Shown here: positions 1-6,888 of the stretch, one piece after another
Numbering within the stretch: the stretch's first letter is position 1
Layout of the letters: each line of letters opens with the position of its first letter
The notes under the pieces: generated by a model
What the model was told of the DNA's origin: nothing
Seen by the model: only the letters and a program-made list of their open reading frames with translations
The model's database searches: none
Assembly (NCBI GenBank): GCA_021814735.1
Contig: JAKAHX010000017.1
Location: 1-12,990, forward strand
Origin: Chloroflexota bacterium
GTDB lineage: Bacteria; Chloroflexota; Limnocylindria; Limnocylindrales; CSP1-4
DNA length: 12,990 nucleotides
Reading direction: 5' to 3'
Made by a program: the position numbers and the translations under genes

Positions 1-452
1 CACTCGCGGAGTACAACGCCTGGGTGGATCCGGAGGCGGCGGAGATCGTCTTCCAGTCCGGCATGCCCATCACCATGGTGGGCTGGGATGTGTCACGCCA
101 GTACGCGACGATCGGCCCCGAGGAGATGCGGCGGATGGAGGCAGTGCACACGGAACTGGCGCGGTTCTGCGTGGCGATCCAGCGGCGGCTGCTGGAGTAC
201 TGCCTGACGCAGACGAAGCTCGACGGATTCGATCTACCCGACCCGATCGCGATGGCGGTCGCCCTGGACGACCGCGTTGCCACCCGGGTCGACCGTCGTT
301 TCGTCGCGGTCGAAACCGGCGGGCGCTGGGGCCGCGGCCAGACGATGATCGACGACCTGGAGGTCACCGGCCGGCGGCCGAACCTCGACGTGGTCCGGGA
401 GGCATCCCGCTCGCGCTTCCTCGCACTCCTGTACGGCGCGATCGGCGCGTGA
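1..452 (+). CDS. Inosine/uridine-preferring nucleoside hydrolase, C-terminal part (5' end outside window)
   Basis: Nucleoside hydrolases cleave the N-glycosidic bond of (deoxy)ribonucleosides to free base plus ribose in cytoplasmic purine/pyrimidine salvage. The reading frame is open from base 3 and gives 149 residues, about half of the usual ~310. Near the start it reads LAEYNAWVDPEAA; E3 and N5 match the family's ribose-contacting ExN followed by the DPEAA signature. SGMPITMVGWDV (about residues 20-31) is the next conserved strand. The late Ca2+-binding aspartate lies in DLPDPIAMAVALD as D80, but the residue before it, commonly the catalytic His, is Pro79. No internal start is chosen because homology runs to the window edge. 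The gene ends at TGA 450-452, and a short GGCAC/GTGCC hairpin follows. The family is secure; the substrate is not, given the His-to-Pro change. Confidence 0.9.
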   Translation, partial: LAEYNAWVDPEAAEIVFQSGMPITMVGWDVSRQYATIGPEEMRRMEAVHTELARFCVAIQRRLLEYCLTQTKLDGFDLPDPIAMAVALDDRVATRVDRRFVAVETGGRWGRGQTMIDDLEVTGRRPNLDVVREASRSRFLALLYGAIGA

Positions 453-458
453 TCCCCG

Positions 459-471
459 GGCACACCGTGCC
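459..471 (+). terminator. Short hairpin after nucleoside hydrolase (weak terminator candidate)
   Basis: GGCAC-acc-GTGCC forms a 5-bp stem with a 3-base loop, six bases after the nucleoside hydrolase stop. There is no T tract. It lies in the 115-base convergent gap shared with the amidohydrolase, which also contains GACAC/GTGTC around 512-526. Termination is inferred from position only. Confidence 0.25.
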
Positions 472-567
472 AACCTCGATTCCAGTCAGCGGGGCGTGCC
501 GGGACCTGCGGACACCCCGGAGTGTCGCAACGCCGGCGTGTTCGGGCCCTCGGGCCGACCTGTCGCC

Positions 568-1893
568 TCAGCCCTCGAACCGCTCCACGGAGGCAAGGCC
601 CCGGACGAACGACAGGTAGTCGCCCTTCGCCATACGAGGCGCCGCAGCGGCGAGTACCTCGCGCGCGCCGGCCGCGTCGTCCGCCAGCAGGTCGACCACC
701 GTGCCCGCGAGCGCCTTCGTCGGGTCCAGGTAGGCCGCCGTCTCGTCCACCACGTGGAAGGAGGCCCCGTGGATGGTGCCGCCGAACCCGCCCGTGCTCG
801 GATGCAGCAGGTGGAGGACCTGCGACAGGTCGCCCGCGTCCGTGGACGCCTTGAAGGCGGGCCGTGTGGTCCAGCCCTCCTCCCCCACCACCGCACGTGC
901 CACGCGGCCGAAGCGGCGCTGCATCACGGGATCCTGGACCAGCGGCAGGTAACCCGGCAGCGTCTCGATCTCGACCGCTGCTCCCAGCGCCGACGCGCCC
1001 GCGCGCAGGCTCCGGTCCACCGCGCCGATCGCATCCTGCATCGCGCCCACCGAGAGCGCCCGGATCTGCGTCTCGAGTCGGGCCTCCGCGGGCACCACGT
1101 TGACCGCGTCCCCCCCGCGGGTGAGGATCGAGTGCACCCGCACCCCGTCCTCGTCGCGGAAGGTCTCCCGCTGCATCCCCATCGCGGTCAAGGCCAGGGA
1201 GGCCGCGTGCAGGGCGTTGATCCCCTGGTCCGGAGCGGCCGCCGCGTGCGCGGCCCGGCCGAGGAACCGGCTGCGCTTGACGACGAAGCCCGTGGAGCCC
1301 GCGGGGACGGACAGCCGCCGGTCATCCGGGTCGGACGACGCGTGGATGTACATCGCCATGTCCACGTCGTCGAAGACACCGAGCCGGAGCAGCTCGGGCT
1401 TGCCGCCCAGGAACTCGATGCGCCCGGCGCGCGCCTGCTCGGTCCGCCAGGCCAGGTCCACGTACTCCTCGGCTGGCACGGCGATGAAGGCCACGCGACC
1501 GGCCAGGTGCCCCTCGATCGCGGCTGCCCGCAGCGCGGTGGCCACCCCGAGCATCTGTGCCACCTGGGCATGGTGGCCGCAGGCATGCGCAACCCCGGTC
1601 GCAGGATCCGCGGCCGGATGGTCGGGCACCGGGAGACCGTCCAGCTCACCAAGGATCGCCACGGTCGGGCCGGGCACCCCCAGCTCCATGTCGGCCCGCA
1701 CGCCCGTGATGGCGAGCCCCTCTCGGGGCTCGAGCCCGAGCGCCCGCATCCGGTCCGCGACCAGCGCGGCGGTACGGAACTCACGAAATCCGATCTCCGG
1801 CTGGGCCCAGATGGCCCGACCGATGTCGACGATCTCGTCCCGTCGCGCGTCAACGGCGGCTATGACCCGTGCGATCAGCTCTTCGGTGCCCAT
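568..1893 (-). CDS. M20D-family amidohydrolase / metallopeptidase (AbgB / amino-acid-conjugate hydrolase type)
   Basis: Family members hydrolyse an amide bond of N-acyl amino acids or aminobenzoyl-glutamate with a two-metal centre in the cytoplasm. The 441-residue length is normal. Visible motifs are QPEIGFREFRTA (31-42), ELDGLPVPDHP (83-93), the metal-binding HACGHH (C105, H107), the catalytic PAEE (E142-E143), a metal-binding His in MYIHAS (H184), a lid/dimerisation segment starting GRAAHAAA (212-219), and the closing TIHGASFH motif with metal-binding His candidates (375-380). The SSTDAGDLS-like stretch (350-357) and the HPST region resemble the AbgB branch, so p-aminobenzoyl-glutamate or a related acyl-amino acid is possible but unproven. 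The ATG at 1891-1893 has no clear Shine-Dalgarno; a -10-like TAGCAT sits exactly six bases upstream, suggesting a leaderless mRNA. It is divergent from the molybdopterin oxidoreductase. Confidence 0.9.
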   Translation of the reverse strand: MGTEELIARVIAAVDARRDEIVDIGRAIWAQPEIGFREFRTAALVADRMRALGLEPREGLAITGVRADMELGVPGPTVAILGELDGLPVPDHPAADPATGVAHACGHHAQVAQMLGVATALRAAAIEGHLAGRVAFIAVPAEEYVDLAWRTEQARAGRIEFLGGKPELLRLGVFDDVDMAMYIHASSDPDDRRLSVPAGSTGFVVKRSRFLGRAAHAAAAPDQGINALHAASLALTAMGMQRETFRDEDGVRVHSILTRGGDAVNVVPAEARLETQIRALSVGAMQDAIGAVDRSLRAGASALGAAVEIETLPGYLPLVQDPVMQRRFGRVARAVVGEEGWTTRPAFKASTDAGDLSQVLHLLHPSTGGFGGTIHGASFHVVDETAAYLDPTKALAGTVVDLLADDAAGAREVLAAAAPRMAKGDYLSFVRGLASVERFEG

Positions 1894-1899
1894 GCCCCG

Positions 1900-1930
1900 A
1901 TGCTAGAGCAGGGAGCGCCGGCACGGGCAA
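1900..1930 (-). promoter_or_regulatory. Probable leaderless promoter of the amidohydrolase
   Basis: On the minus strand TAGCAT (1905-1900) fits the TAnnnT -10 pattern and is followed by six bases and then the ATG, which would place transcription start at or next to the start codon. A loose -35, TTGCCC (1930-1925), is 19 bases upstream. The same TAnnnT-N6-ATG geometry occurs at the MarR gene. This is a sequence-pattern inference. Confidence 0.5.
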
Positions 1931-1954
1931 ACCGCGCGCCCCGCGACCGCGTAC

Positions 1955-1981
1955 TGGTGGGTGACGCCACCACGCGCGTGG
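1955..1981. promoter_or_regulatory. Overlapping inverted repeats in the divergent gap (possible operator)
   Basis: TGGTGG (1955-1960), a 6-base spacer, then CCACCA (1967-1972) form a perfect inverted repeat. It overlaps a 12-base palindrome, CCACGCGCGTGG (1970-1981). Both lie in the 122-base gap between the divergent amidohydrolase and molybdopterin oxidoreductase genes, so a regulator binding here could act on either. No candidate regulator is encoded next to it. Confidence 0.35.
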
Positions 1982-2015
1982 CGATCCTGATGATCGATCG
2001 ACGAGGACGATCCTT

Positions 2016-3677
2016 GTGAGCTCCGCCGCCCGCGCCGGCGAGCCGGCGCCGCCTCCAGCCAGCCCCGAAGCATCGCCCCTGCCGCCCGGCCGGCCCGCCC
2101 TCCCTGCGGCGATAGCCCAGTCGTCCCCGGCCGCCGCGGCGCTGGCCGGCATCGCCGCTGCCGCGGCCGGGATCGGTGTGAGCGAACTGGTGGCAGGGCT
2201 CGTGCCCGGCGCCCCGTCACTCATCGTCGCGGTCGGAAGCCTGCTCATCGCCCTGCAGCCGCCGGGGGCCAAGGACCTGGTGGTCGCACTCTTCGGGGCG
2301 AGCGACAAGACGGCGCTCGGTGTGGCGGTCGCGGTGGTTGGCCTGGCGGCCGGCGCGGCCGCGGGCGTGCTCGCCCGCCGGAGCCTCCGCAACGGCGTCG
2401 AGCTACTCCTCGTCGTTGGCACCGCCGCGGGGGTCGCCGCCCTGCTCCAGCCGCTCGATTCGCCGCTGTTGGGGCTGCTGAACGCGGCGATCGGGGCCGT
2501 GGTGGCGATCGCCGCGCTTCGGTACCTGCTGGTGCTGGCCGCAGCACCGCGGGTCGACGTGGGCGCGCGCACAGGCGGCGCCCTCGAGCCACCCGGGGGC
2601 ATGCCCGCCTGGGGGCGTCGCCGGTTCCTGCTCGGCGCCGGCGGCCTCCTCGGCGGCGCCCTCGTCGCCGGTGGCGTGGGTCGCTTCCTGTTGCAGCGAC
2701 GCTTTCCGGCAGCAGCGCCCGTGTCCGCGAACCTCCCGGTGCCGACCGAGCTCGTCCCGCCGCTCGCGCCGGCACAGTCGCTGACGGCGCCCGGCATCAC
2801 GCCGATCGTGATCCCCAACGATCGCTTCTACCGGATCGACACCGAGCTGCTGGTGCCGCAGGTCGACGCCGCCACCTGGCAACTGCAGGTGACGGGGATG
2901 GTCGACCGCCCGCTCACGCTCTCCTACGATGACCTGCTGGCCCTTCCACTCTTCGAGCAGTACGTGACGATCGCGTGCGTCAGCAACCCCGTGGGCGGCG
3001 ACCTGGTCGGTAACGCGCTCTGGACGGGAGTGCACCTGCGGCAGGTGCTGGCCGCCGCGGGGATCCAGGCAGGCGCGACGCAGATCGTCGGCCGTGCCGT
3101 CGACGGCTTCACCGTCGGCTTCCCCACGTCGTGGGCGCTCGACCCCTCCCGCGAGCCGATGATCGCGGTCGGGATGAACCGCGTTCCCCTGCCGGCCGAG
3201 CACGGCTATCCAGCGCGGCTCATCGTCCCGGGACTGTACGGCTACGTGTCGGCCACCAAGTGGCTCTCCGAGATCCAGCTCACCACGATGGAGGCGTTCG
3301 ACGCGTACTGGGTGCGCCTCGGCTGGGCGAAGGAGGGGCCCATCGTGGCCGAGTCGCGCATCGACCACCCGGCCGACGGAGCGAGCCTCGCGGCCGGCCC
3401 TGTGACCATCGACGGCGTCGCCTGGGCCCCCGATCGTGGCATCTCGCGCGTCGAGGTGCGCGTGGATGGGGGCGCCTGGGAGGCCGCCCAGCTCAGCCGT
3501 GCGATCTCGAGGGCCACCTGGGTGCAATGGCTCTACCGCTGGACGGCCACGTCGGGGACGCATACGATCGAGGTTCGCGCGGCCGACGGATCAGGTGCCC
3601 TGCAATCGGCCACCCCGAGTGCTCCCTTCCCCTCCGGCGCGCGCGGCTACGACCGGATCCAGGTGGCCGTGGCCTGA
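2016..3677 (+). CDS. Membrane-anchored molybdopterin-dependent oxidoreductase (sulfite oxidase / YedY type)
   Basis: This 553-residue protein is predicted to hold a mononuclear Mo-pterin centre on the outer face of the membrane. The N-terminal half has a Pro/Ala-rich tail (1-35) and about five hydrophobic segments (near 40-62, 68-82, 99-119, 126-145, 150-177). Then GRRRFLLGAGG (200-210) starts a further hydrophobic segment and resembles an internal twin-arginine signal. The catalytic domain follows: TIACVSNPVGGDLVGNALW contains the Mo-ligating Cys321, and YPARLIVPGLYGY plus SATKWLSEI are family signatures. From about 440 there is an Ig-like Mo-co dimerisation domain. The start is GTG 2016, with GAGG nine bases upstream. 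Substrate is unknown: sulfite, or repair of methionine sulfoxide as in YedY (MsrP), are family possibilities. No b-type partner gene follows; the N-terminal helices may replace it. Confidence 0.88.
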   Translation: MSSAARAGEPAPPPASPEASPLPPGRPALPAAIAQSSPAAAALAGIAAAAAGIGVSELVAGLVPGAPSLIVAVGSLLIALQPPGAKDLVVALFGASDKTALGVAVAVVGLAAGAAAGVLARRSLRNGVELLLVVGTAAGVAALLQPLDSPLLGLLNAAIGAVVAIAALRYLLVLAAAPRVDVGARTGGALEPPGGMPAWGRRRFLLGAGGLLGGALVAGGVGRFLLQRRFPAAAPVSANLPVPTELVPPLAPAQSLTAPGITPIVIPNDRFYRIDTELLVPQVDAATWQLQVTGMVDRPLTLSYDDLLALPLFEQYVTIACVSNPVGGDLVGNALWTGVHLRQVLAAAGIQAGATQIVGRAVDGFTVGFPTSWALDPSREPMIAVGMNRVPLPAEHGYPARLIVPGLYGYVSATKWLSEIQLTTMEAFDAYWVRLGWAKEGPIVAESRIDHPADGASLAAGPVTIDGVAWAPDRGISRVEVRVDGGAWEAAQLSRAISRATWVQWLYRWTATSGTHTIEVRAADGSGALQSATPSAPFPSGARGYDRIQVAVA

Positions 3678-3886
3678 TCGGCGCGGTGCGGGCCGGCTCA
3701 CTGCCCTGATATGACGCGGGGCACGAGGCGCGGCGCCGTGTGACGCTGACTCGTGGCCGCGGCGTTGTGTTGCGCTCCCTCGCGTCCGCGGCGCGGTGTG
3801 CGGCTCACCGAGGGCCGTCCGACGACGTTCTGCCAGGGGAGCTCGCTCCCCCCTCCCCCAACCTGCGTCGAAAGCCAAGGCGTGCC

Positions 3887-3932
3887 GTTCCAGGCGTCGA
3901 TCCTGCAGAACGTGCACCCATGGAACCGTATG
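3887..3932 (-). repeat. Inverted copy of the CATACGGTTC...CTGCAGGA repeat
   Basis: Read on the minus strand from 3932, this starts CATACGGTTC, continues to GTGCAC and then CTGCAGGA, in the same order and spacing as the two direct copies at 4085 and 4136. Without gaps, most of the 40 positions agree with the copy at 4136. Unlike the direct copies it is bounded by GTTCCA (3887-3892) and TGGAAC (3921-3926), so it can fold into a hairpin. Confidence 0.75.
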
Positions 3933-4084
3933 GCAACTGGGGGCCGCACTCGTCCGGGATCGCGGTGCCGGCAACGACCTTTCCCAATCCGGGTGAGAGG
4001 ACCCGCCGCACGACCTCGGACGGGTCGGCGTGCGCGTTGCCGCCCGATACCGCGCGTGGCCGCCCTGCCCGATCCGCGGCCGGA

Positions 4085-4175
4085 CATACGGCAGTCCTGG
4101 CGCACTTCCTGCAGGAAAGCGGCAGGCATGACCCGCATACGGTTCTGGCCGTGCACATCCTGCAGGAAAGAGGCG
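4085..4175 (+). repeat. Two direct copies of a 51-bp-period repeat
   Basis: CATACGG begins at 4085 and again at 4136; CTGCAGGAAAG begins at 4109 and again at 4160. Both give a period of 51. Each copy also carries a CTGG and a GCAC between these landmarks and ends with AAAG(C/A)GGC. The core TCCTGCAGGA is itself a 10-base palindrome. The copies lie about 160-250 bases upstream of the MarR start. Function is unknown; a dispersed intergenic repeat or a regulator-binding element are both possible. Confidence 0.75.
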
Positions 4176-4301
4176 TCGTCATCCGGGGCACGGAGCCCTC
4201 GGGGGGGCGTGCACCGGAAGACGGGCTGGACGCGGTCGAGCCCGGACGCCGGCGGTGGCGCCTCGAACGCCGGTGGAGCAGCGGTGCGCGGCACCGATTC
4301 G

Positions 4302-4329
4302 TTTCCACCAGGAACGCATCTGGTATGCT
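4302..4329 (+). promoter_or_regulatory. Promoter of the marR-CLC operon (leaderless), with internal inverted repeat
   Basis: The -35-like TTTCCA (4302-4307), a 16-base spacer and TATGCT (4324-4329, TAnnnT type) are followed by six bases and the ATG at 4336, so the transcript probably starts at the start codon. An inverted repeat ACCAG-N8-CTGGT (4307-4311 / 4320-4324) fills the spacer, and TTCC-ACCA-GGAA overlaps the -35. These are the expected place and shape for a MarR autoregulatory operator, though this is inferred from sequence alone. Confidence 0.6.
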
Positions 4330-4335
4330 CCGCCC

Positions 4336-4767
4336 ATGAGCTCGATCTCCTCCGTCGACGCACTCGAGTCGCTCGCCGTGGGCGCGGTGGCCATCACCAC
4401 GCTGGCGCTGGCCCAGGCTGGTGTCGAGCTGACCTTCGCGCAGTGGCGGGCGCTGATGGTGATCGGCGACGGGCCCGACGGGGCGACCGTCAGCGAGATC
4501 GCCGAGCAGATCGGCTCGGCCATGTCTCCAGCCAGCCGCCTGGTGGCCCGGATGCGCGACCGGGACCTGGTGCAAGCCGAGAAGGATGCGCGGGACCACC
4601 GGGCCACGCGAGTACATCTGACTGCTCGGGGGAGCGAGGTCCGGGAGCGCGTCGTGGCCCGCCGGCGCGAGCTGCTCGAGGCGGCCATGGGCCGGTGCGC
4701 ACCCCTGTCGCCGGACCTCACGCGCGCCTGCATGGAGCTCGCCACGGCGCTGCGAACCAGATCGTGA
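4336..4767 (+). CDS. MarR-family transcriptional regulator
   Basis: This 143-residue protein has the winged-helix layout of MarR dimers. There is an N-terminal helix (about 5-28), LTFAQWRALMVIGDGPDGATVSEIAEQI (helices before the recognition helix), a recognition helix around MSPASRLVARMRDRDLV, the wing EKDARDHRATRVHLTARG (a clear DxRxxRVxLTxxG motif), and a C-terminal dimerisation helix. I chose ATG 4336 rather than an upstream in-frame start at 4255, because the promoter -10 ends at 4329 and homology begins at about this point. It ends in GTGA, overlapping the GTG of the CLC gene, so the two are translationally coupled. It probably represses its own operon through the inverted repeat in the promoter spacer and may sense an anion-, pH- or solute-related signal. 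The ligand is unknown. Confidence 0.88.
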   Translation: MSSISSVDALESLAVGAVAITTLALAQAGVELTFAQWRALMVIGDGPDGATVSEIAEQIGSAMSPASRLVARMRDRDLVQAEKDARDHRATRVHLTARGSEVRERVVARRRELLEAAMGRCAPLSPDLTRACMELATALRTRS

Positions 4768-6860
4768 CCCGCGTTCCACTGCGCCTCCGCGCAACGTCGC
4801 TCCTGCTGGCCCTGCGCACCCGCGTTCGCAACGCCCCGTACCTGCGCAAGTGGGTGATCCTCGGGGCCGTCATCGGGGTCGTCGCGGGGCTCGGGGCCAT
4901 CGTCTTCTTCACCCTCCTGACGGCGGGAACACGGCTGCTGCTCGGCACGGTGGCGGGGTACTACCCGCCCACCCCGGCAGGCGAAGGCGCGGTGCCCATC
5001 ACGGCGGTTGCCCGACCCTGGCTCCTGCCGATCGTGGTCGGCGCCGGCGGGCTCATCTCCGGCCTGCTGGTCACCTGGCTCGCCCCCGAGGCCGAGGGCG
5101 ACGGCACCGACGCGGCGATCCGCGCGTACCACCAGGGCCCGCGCCGCATCCGGGCCCGGATCCCGCTCATCAAGGCGATCACCTCGGCGATCACCATCGG
5201 ATCCGGCGGGTCGGGCGGGCGCGAGGGACCGACCGCACAGATCAGCGCCGGATTCGGCTCGCTCCTCTCGCGGATGCTCGACCTGGACGCCCGCGATTCG
5301 CGGATCGCCGTGGCCGTCGGGATCGGCTCCGGGATCGGCGCGATCTTCCGGGCGCCCCTGGGCGGCGCAGTCCTCGGCGCGGAGATCCTCTACCGCGAGG
5401 ACGTGGAGGCCGAGGCCCTGGTGCCGTCGTTCATCGCGGCGATCGTGGCGTTCTCGATCTACGGCAGCGTCGAGGGGTTCTCCCCCATGTTCGGTCTGCA
5501 GACCACCGCCACGTTCGGCGCCCCCTTCCAGCTCGTCTACTACGCCATCCTGGGGGTCCTGGCGGGCCTGGTCGGCCTCCTCTTCATCCGCTCGTTCTTC
5601 GGCGCCACCCGCTGGTTTCACGGGTGGGCGGTGCCGCGCGCCCTCCGCCCCGCCATCGCCGGCCTGGCCGTGGGCGCCATGGGCGTCGTGCTCCCCGGAG
5701 CGCTGGGCACCGGCTACGGGTGGCTGCAGGCCGGGTTCGGCACCACCGTGCTGTCGATCCCGCTGTGGGTGCTGCTCGTGCTCCCGTTCGCCAAGATCCT
5801 CGCGACGTCGCTCACCATCGGCTCCGGAGGCTCCGGCGGGATCTTCGGCCCCGGCGTCGTGACCGGCGGCCTGCTCGGCGCGGCCGTCTGGCGGCTGCTG
5901 CTGCCGTTTGCGCCCGGGATCCCCGCCGATCCGTCGGGTTTCGTGATCGTGGCCATGATGGCCCTCTTCGGCAGCATCGCCCACTCGCCCCTGGCCGTCA
6001 TGCTGATGGTGGCCGAGATGACCGGCAACCTCTCGATGCTGGCCCCGGCCATGGTCGCCGTGGGGCTCGCGACGTTCGTGGTCGGCGATGCCTCCATCTT
6101 CGAATTCCAGCTGCGGGACCGCGCCGAGTCGCCCGCGCACCAGTACCGCACCGCGATGCCGCTGATGGCCTCGCTGCAGGCGTCGCAGGCCCTGCGCATG
6201 CCGCGCTGCGTCGCCGGTCCCGACGAGCGAGCGGCGAGCGTGCTGCAGCGAGCGATGTACACCCGCGTGCCCGGCGTCCCGGTGGTGGGTTCGTCGGGCC
6301 GGTACACAGGCATCGTGACGGTGGCAGCGCTGCAGCATGCCGACCCGGAGGCCGTGGTCCAGGACCTGGAGAACCCGGGTTACCCGTCTGTGCACAGCAC
6401 GGACAGCCTCGACCACGTGCTGGAGGAGATGAGCGAGCACGAGGTGAGCTGGCTGCCCGTGGTGGACGAGGGCACCCTGGTGGGGGTGCTGAACGTGCGA
6501 GACGTGATGCGCGCCTACCGCATGGCGATCAGAGGGAACGTGCGCGAGCTTCGCAGCCCGAGCGAGGCTGGCACCCTCGTCGAGGCCACGCTCCCGGCGG
6601 GGTCCTCACTGGTGGGCGTCCAGGTCTCGGCCGTGCCGTGGCCCCGCGACAGCGTGGTCGTGGCCATCGAGCGTGGCCCGTCGCTGGTAGTGCCCAGGGG
6701 CGACACGGAGCTGGCGGCCGGCGACCGCGTGAGTGTCTTCGCCGTGCCCTCGTCGGTGGAGGCAGTGCGCAGCCTGATGGTCGGTGACACTGCGCTCCCG
6801 GGACCGGCGGCACCGCTGGATCTCCCACACGCCGCTCCCGGACCTTCCGATGTCGGCTGA
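4764..6860 (+). CDS. CLC-family chloride channel/transporter with CBS pair and TrkA-C domain
   Basis: This 698-residue inner-membrane anion channel or H+/anion exchanger starts at GTG 4764 inside the MarR stop (GTGA). Roughly 1-445 is the CLC membrane domain. Motif 1 is GDGTD (112-116) in place of GSGIP. GREGP (152-156) has the gating Glu154. IFRAPLGGAVLGAEI has E207, then Ile208 at the position of the E. coli internal proton glutamate. GSGGSGGIFGP is the third signature, and F446 replaces the anion-coordinating Tyr. Two CBS domains follow (about 470-530 and 535-590), which in relatives bind adenine nucleotides. Then comes a TrkA-C/RCK-C-like domain (about 600-680, GAGDRVSVF-type ending AAGDRVSVFAV). 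A much longer upstream open frame is rejected because it crosses the MarR gene. Selectivity and coupling cannot be decided from sequence. Confidence 0.92.
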   Translation: MTRVPLRLRATSLLLALRTRVRNAPYLRKWVILGAVIGVVAGLGAIVFFTLLTAGTRLLLGTVAGYYPPTPAGEGAVPITAVARPWLLPIVVGAGGLISGLLVTWLAPEAEGDGTDAAIRAYHQGPRRIRARIPLIKAITSAITIGSGGSGGREGPTAQISAGFGSLLSRMLDLDARDSRIAVAVGIGSGIGAIFRAPLGGAVLGAEILYREDVEAEALVPSFIAAIVAFSIYGSVEGFSPMFGLQTTATFGAPFQLVYYAILGVLAGLVGLLFIRSFFGATRWFHGWAVPRALRPAIAGLAVGAMGVVLPGALGTGYGWLQAGFGTTVLSIPLWVLLVLPFAKILATSLTIGSGGSGGIFGPGVVTGGLLGAAVWRLLLPFAPGIPADPSGFVIVAMMALFGSIAHSPLAVMLMVAEMTGNLSMLAPAMVAVGLATFVVGDASIFEFQLRDRAESPAHQYRTAMPLMASLQASQALRMPRCVAGPDERAASVLQRAMYTRVPGVPVVGSSGRYTGIVTVAALQHADPEAVVQDLENPGYPSVHSTDSLDHVLEEMSEHEVSWLPVVDEGTLVGVLNVRDVMRAYRMAIRGNVRELRSPSEAGTLVEATLPAGSSLVGVQVSAVPWPRDSVVVAIERGPSLVVPRGDTELAAGDRVSVFAVPSSVEAVRSLMVGDTALPGPAAPLDLPHAAPGPSDVG

Positions 6861-6888
6861 CGTTCGCGCCGGCTGAACCCGCGTCAGC
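6856..6888 (+). terminator. Hairpin spanning the CLC stop codon
   Basis: GCTGACG (6856-6862) pairs with CGTCAGC (6882-6888), and an inner TTC/GAA extends the structure. It includes the TGA of the CLC gene. No T tract follows, so factor-independent termination is only a possibility. Confidence 0.3.

Larger units (their letters stand above)
3678..4335. other. 658-base intergenic region without a supportable gene
   Basis: The stretch lies between the molybdopterin oxidoreductase and the MarR gene. Open frames through it show no recognisable protein, and the longest plus-strand one simply runs into the CLC gene across the MarR gene in another frame. It holds three repeat copies (annotated separately) and the MarR promoter at its right edge. 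Bases 3678-3886 show nothing I can interpret. Confidence 0.7.

Noticed and set aside
496..2019. Long plus-strand open frame opposite the amidohydrolase
   Set aside because: Translation is rich in Arg, His and Gly with no family signature; it is a high-GC shadow of the minus-strand gene.
3887..4175. Insertion-sequence remnant
   Set aside because: No transposase fragment, target-site duplication or paired terminal repeats of IS type could be seen; it is kept as an unexplained repeat.
3753..4763. Open frame upstream of and continuous with the CLC gene
   Set aside because: It crosses the MarR gene in another frame, its translation is Arg/Pro-rich without homology, and the GTG at 4764 overlapping the MarR stop is a better start.
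4179..6440. Long minus-strand open frame opposite the MarR and CLC genes
   Set aside because: His/Arg/Gly-rich shadow; the plus strand carries clear CLC and CBS motifs.
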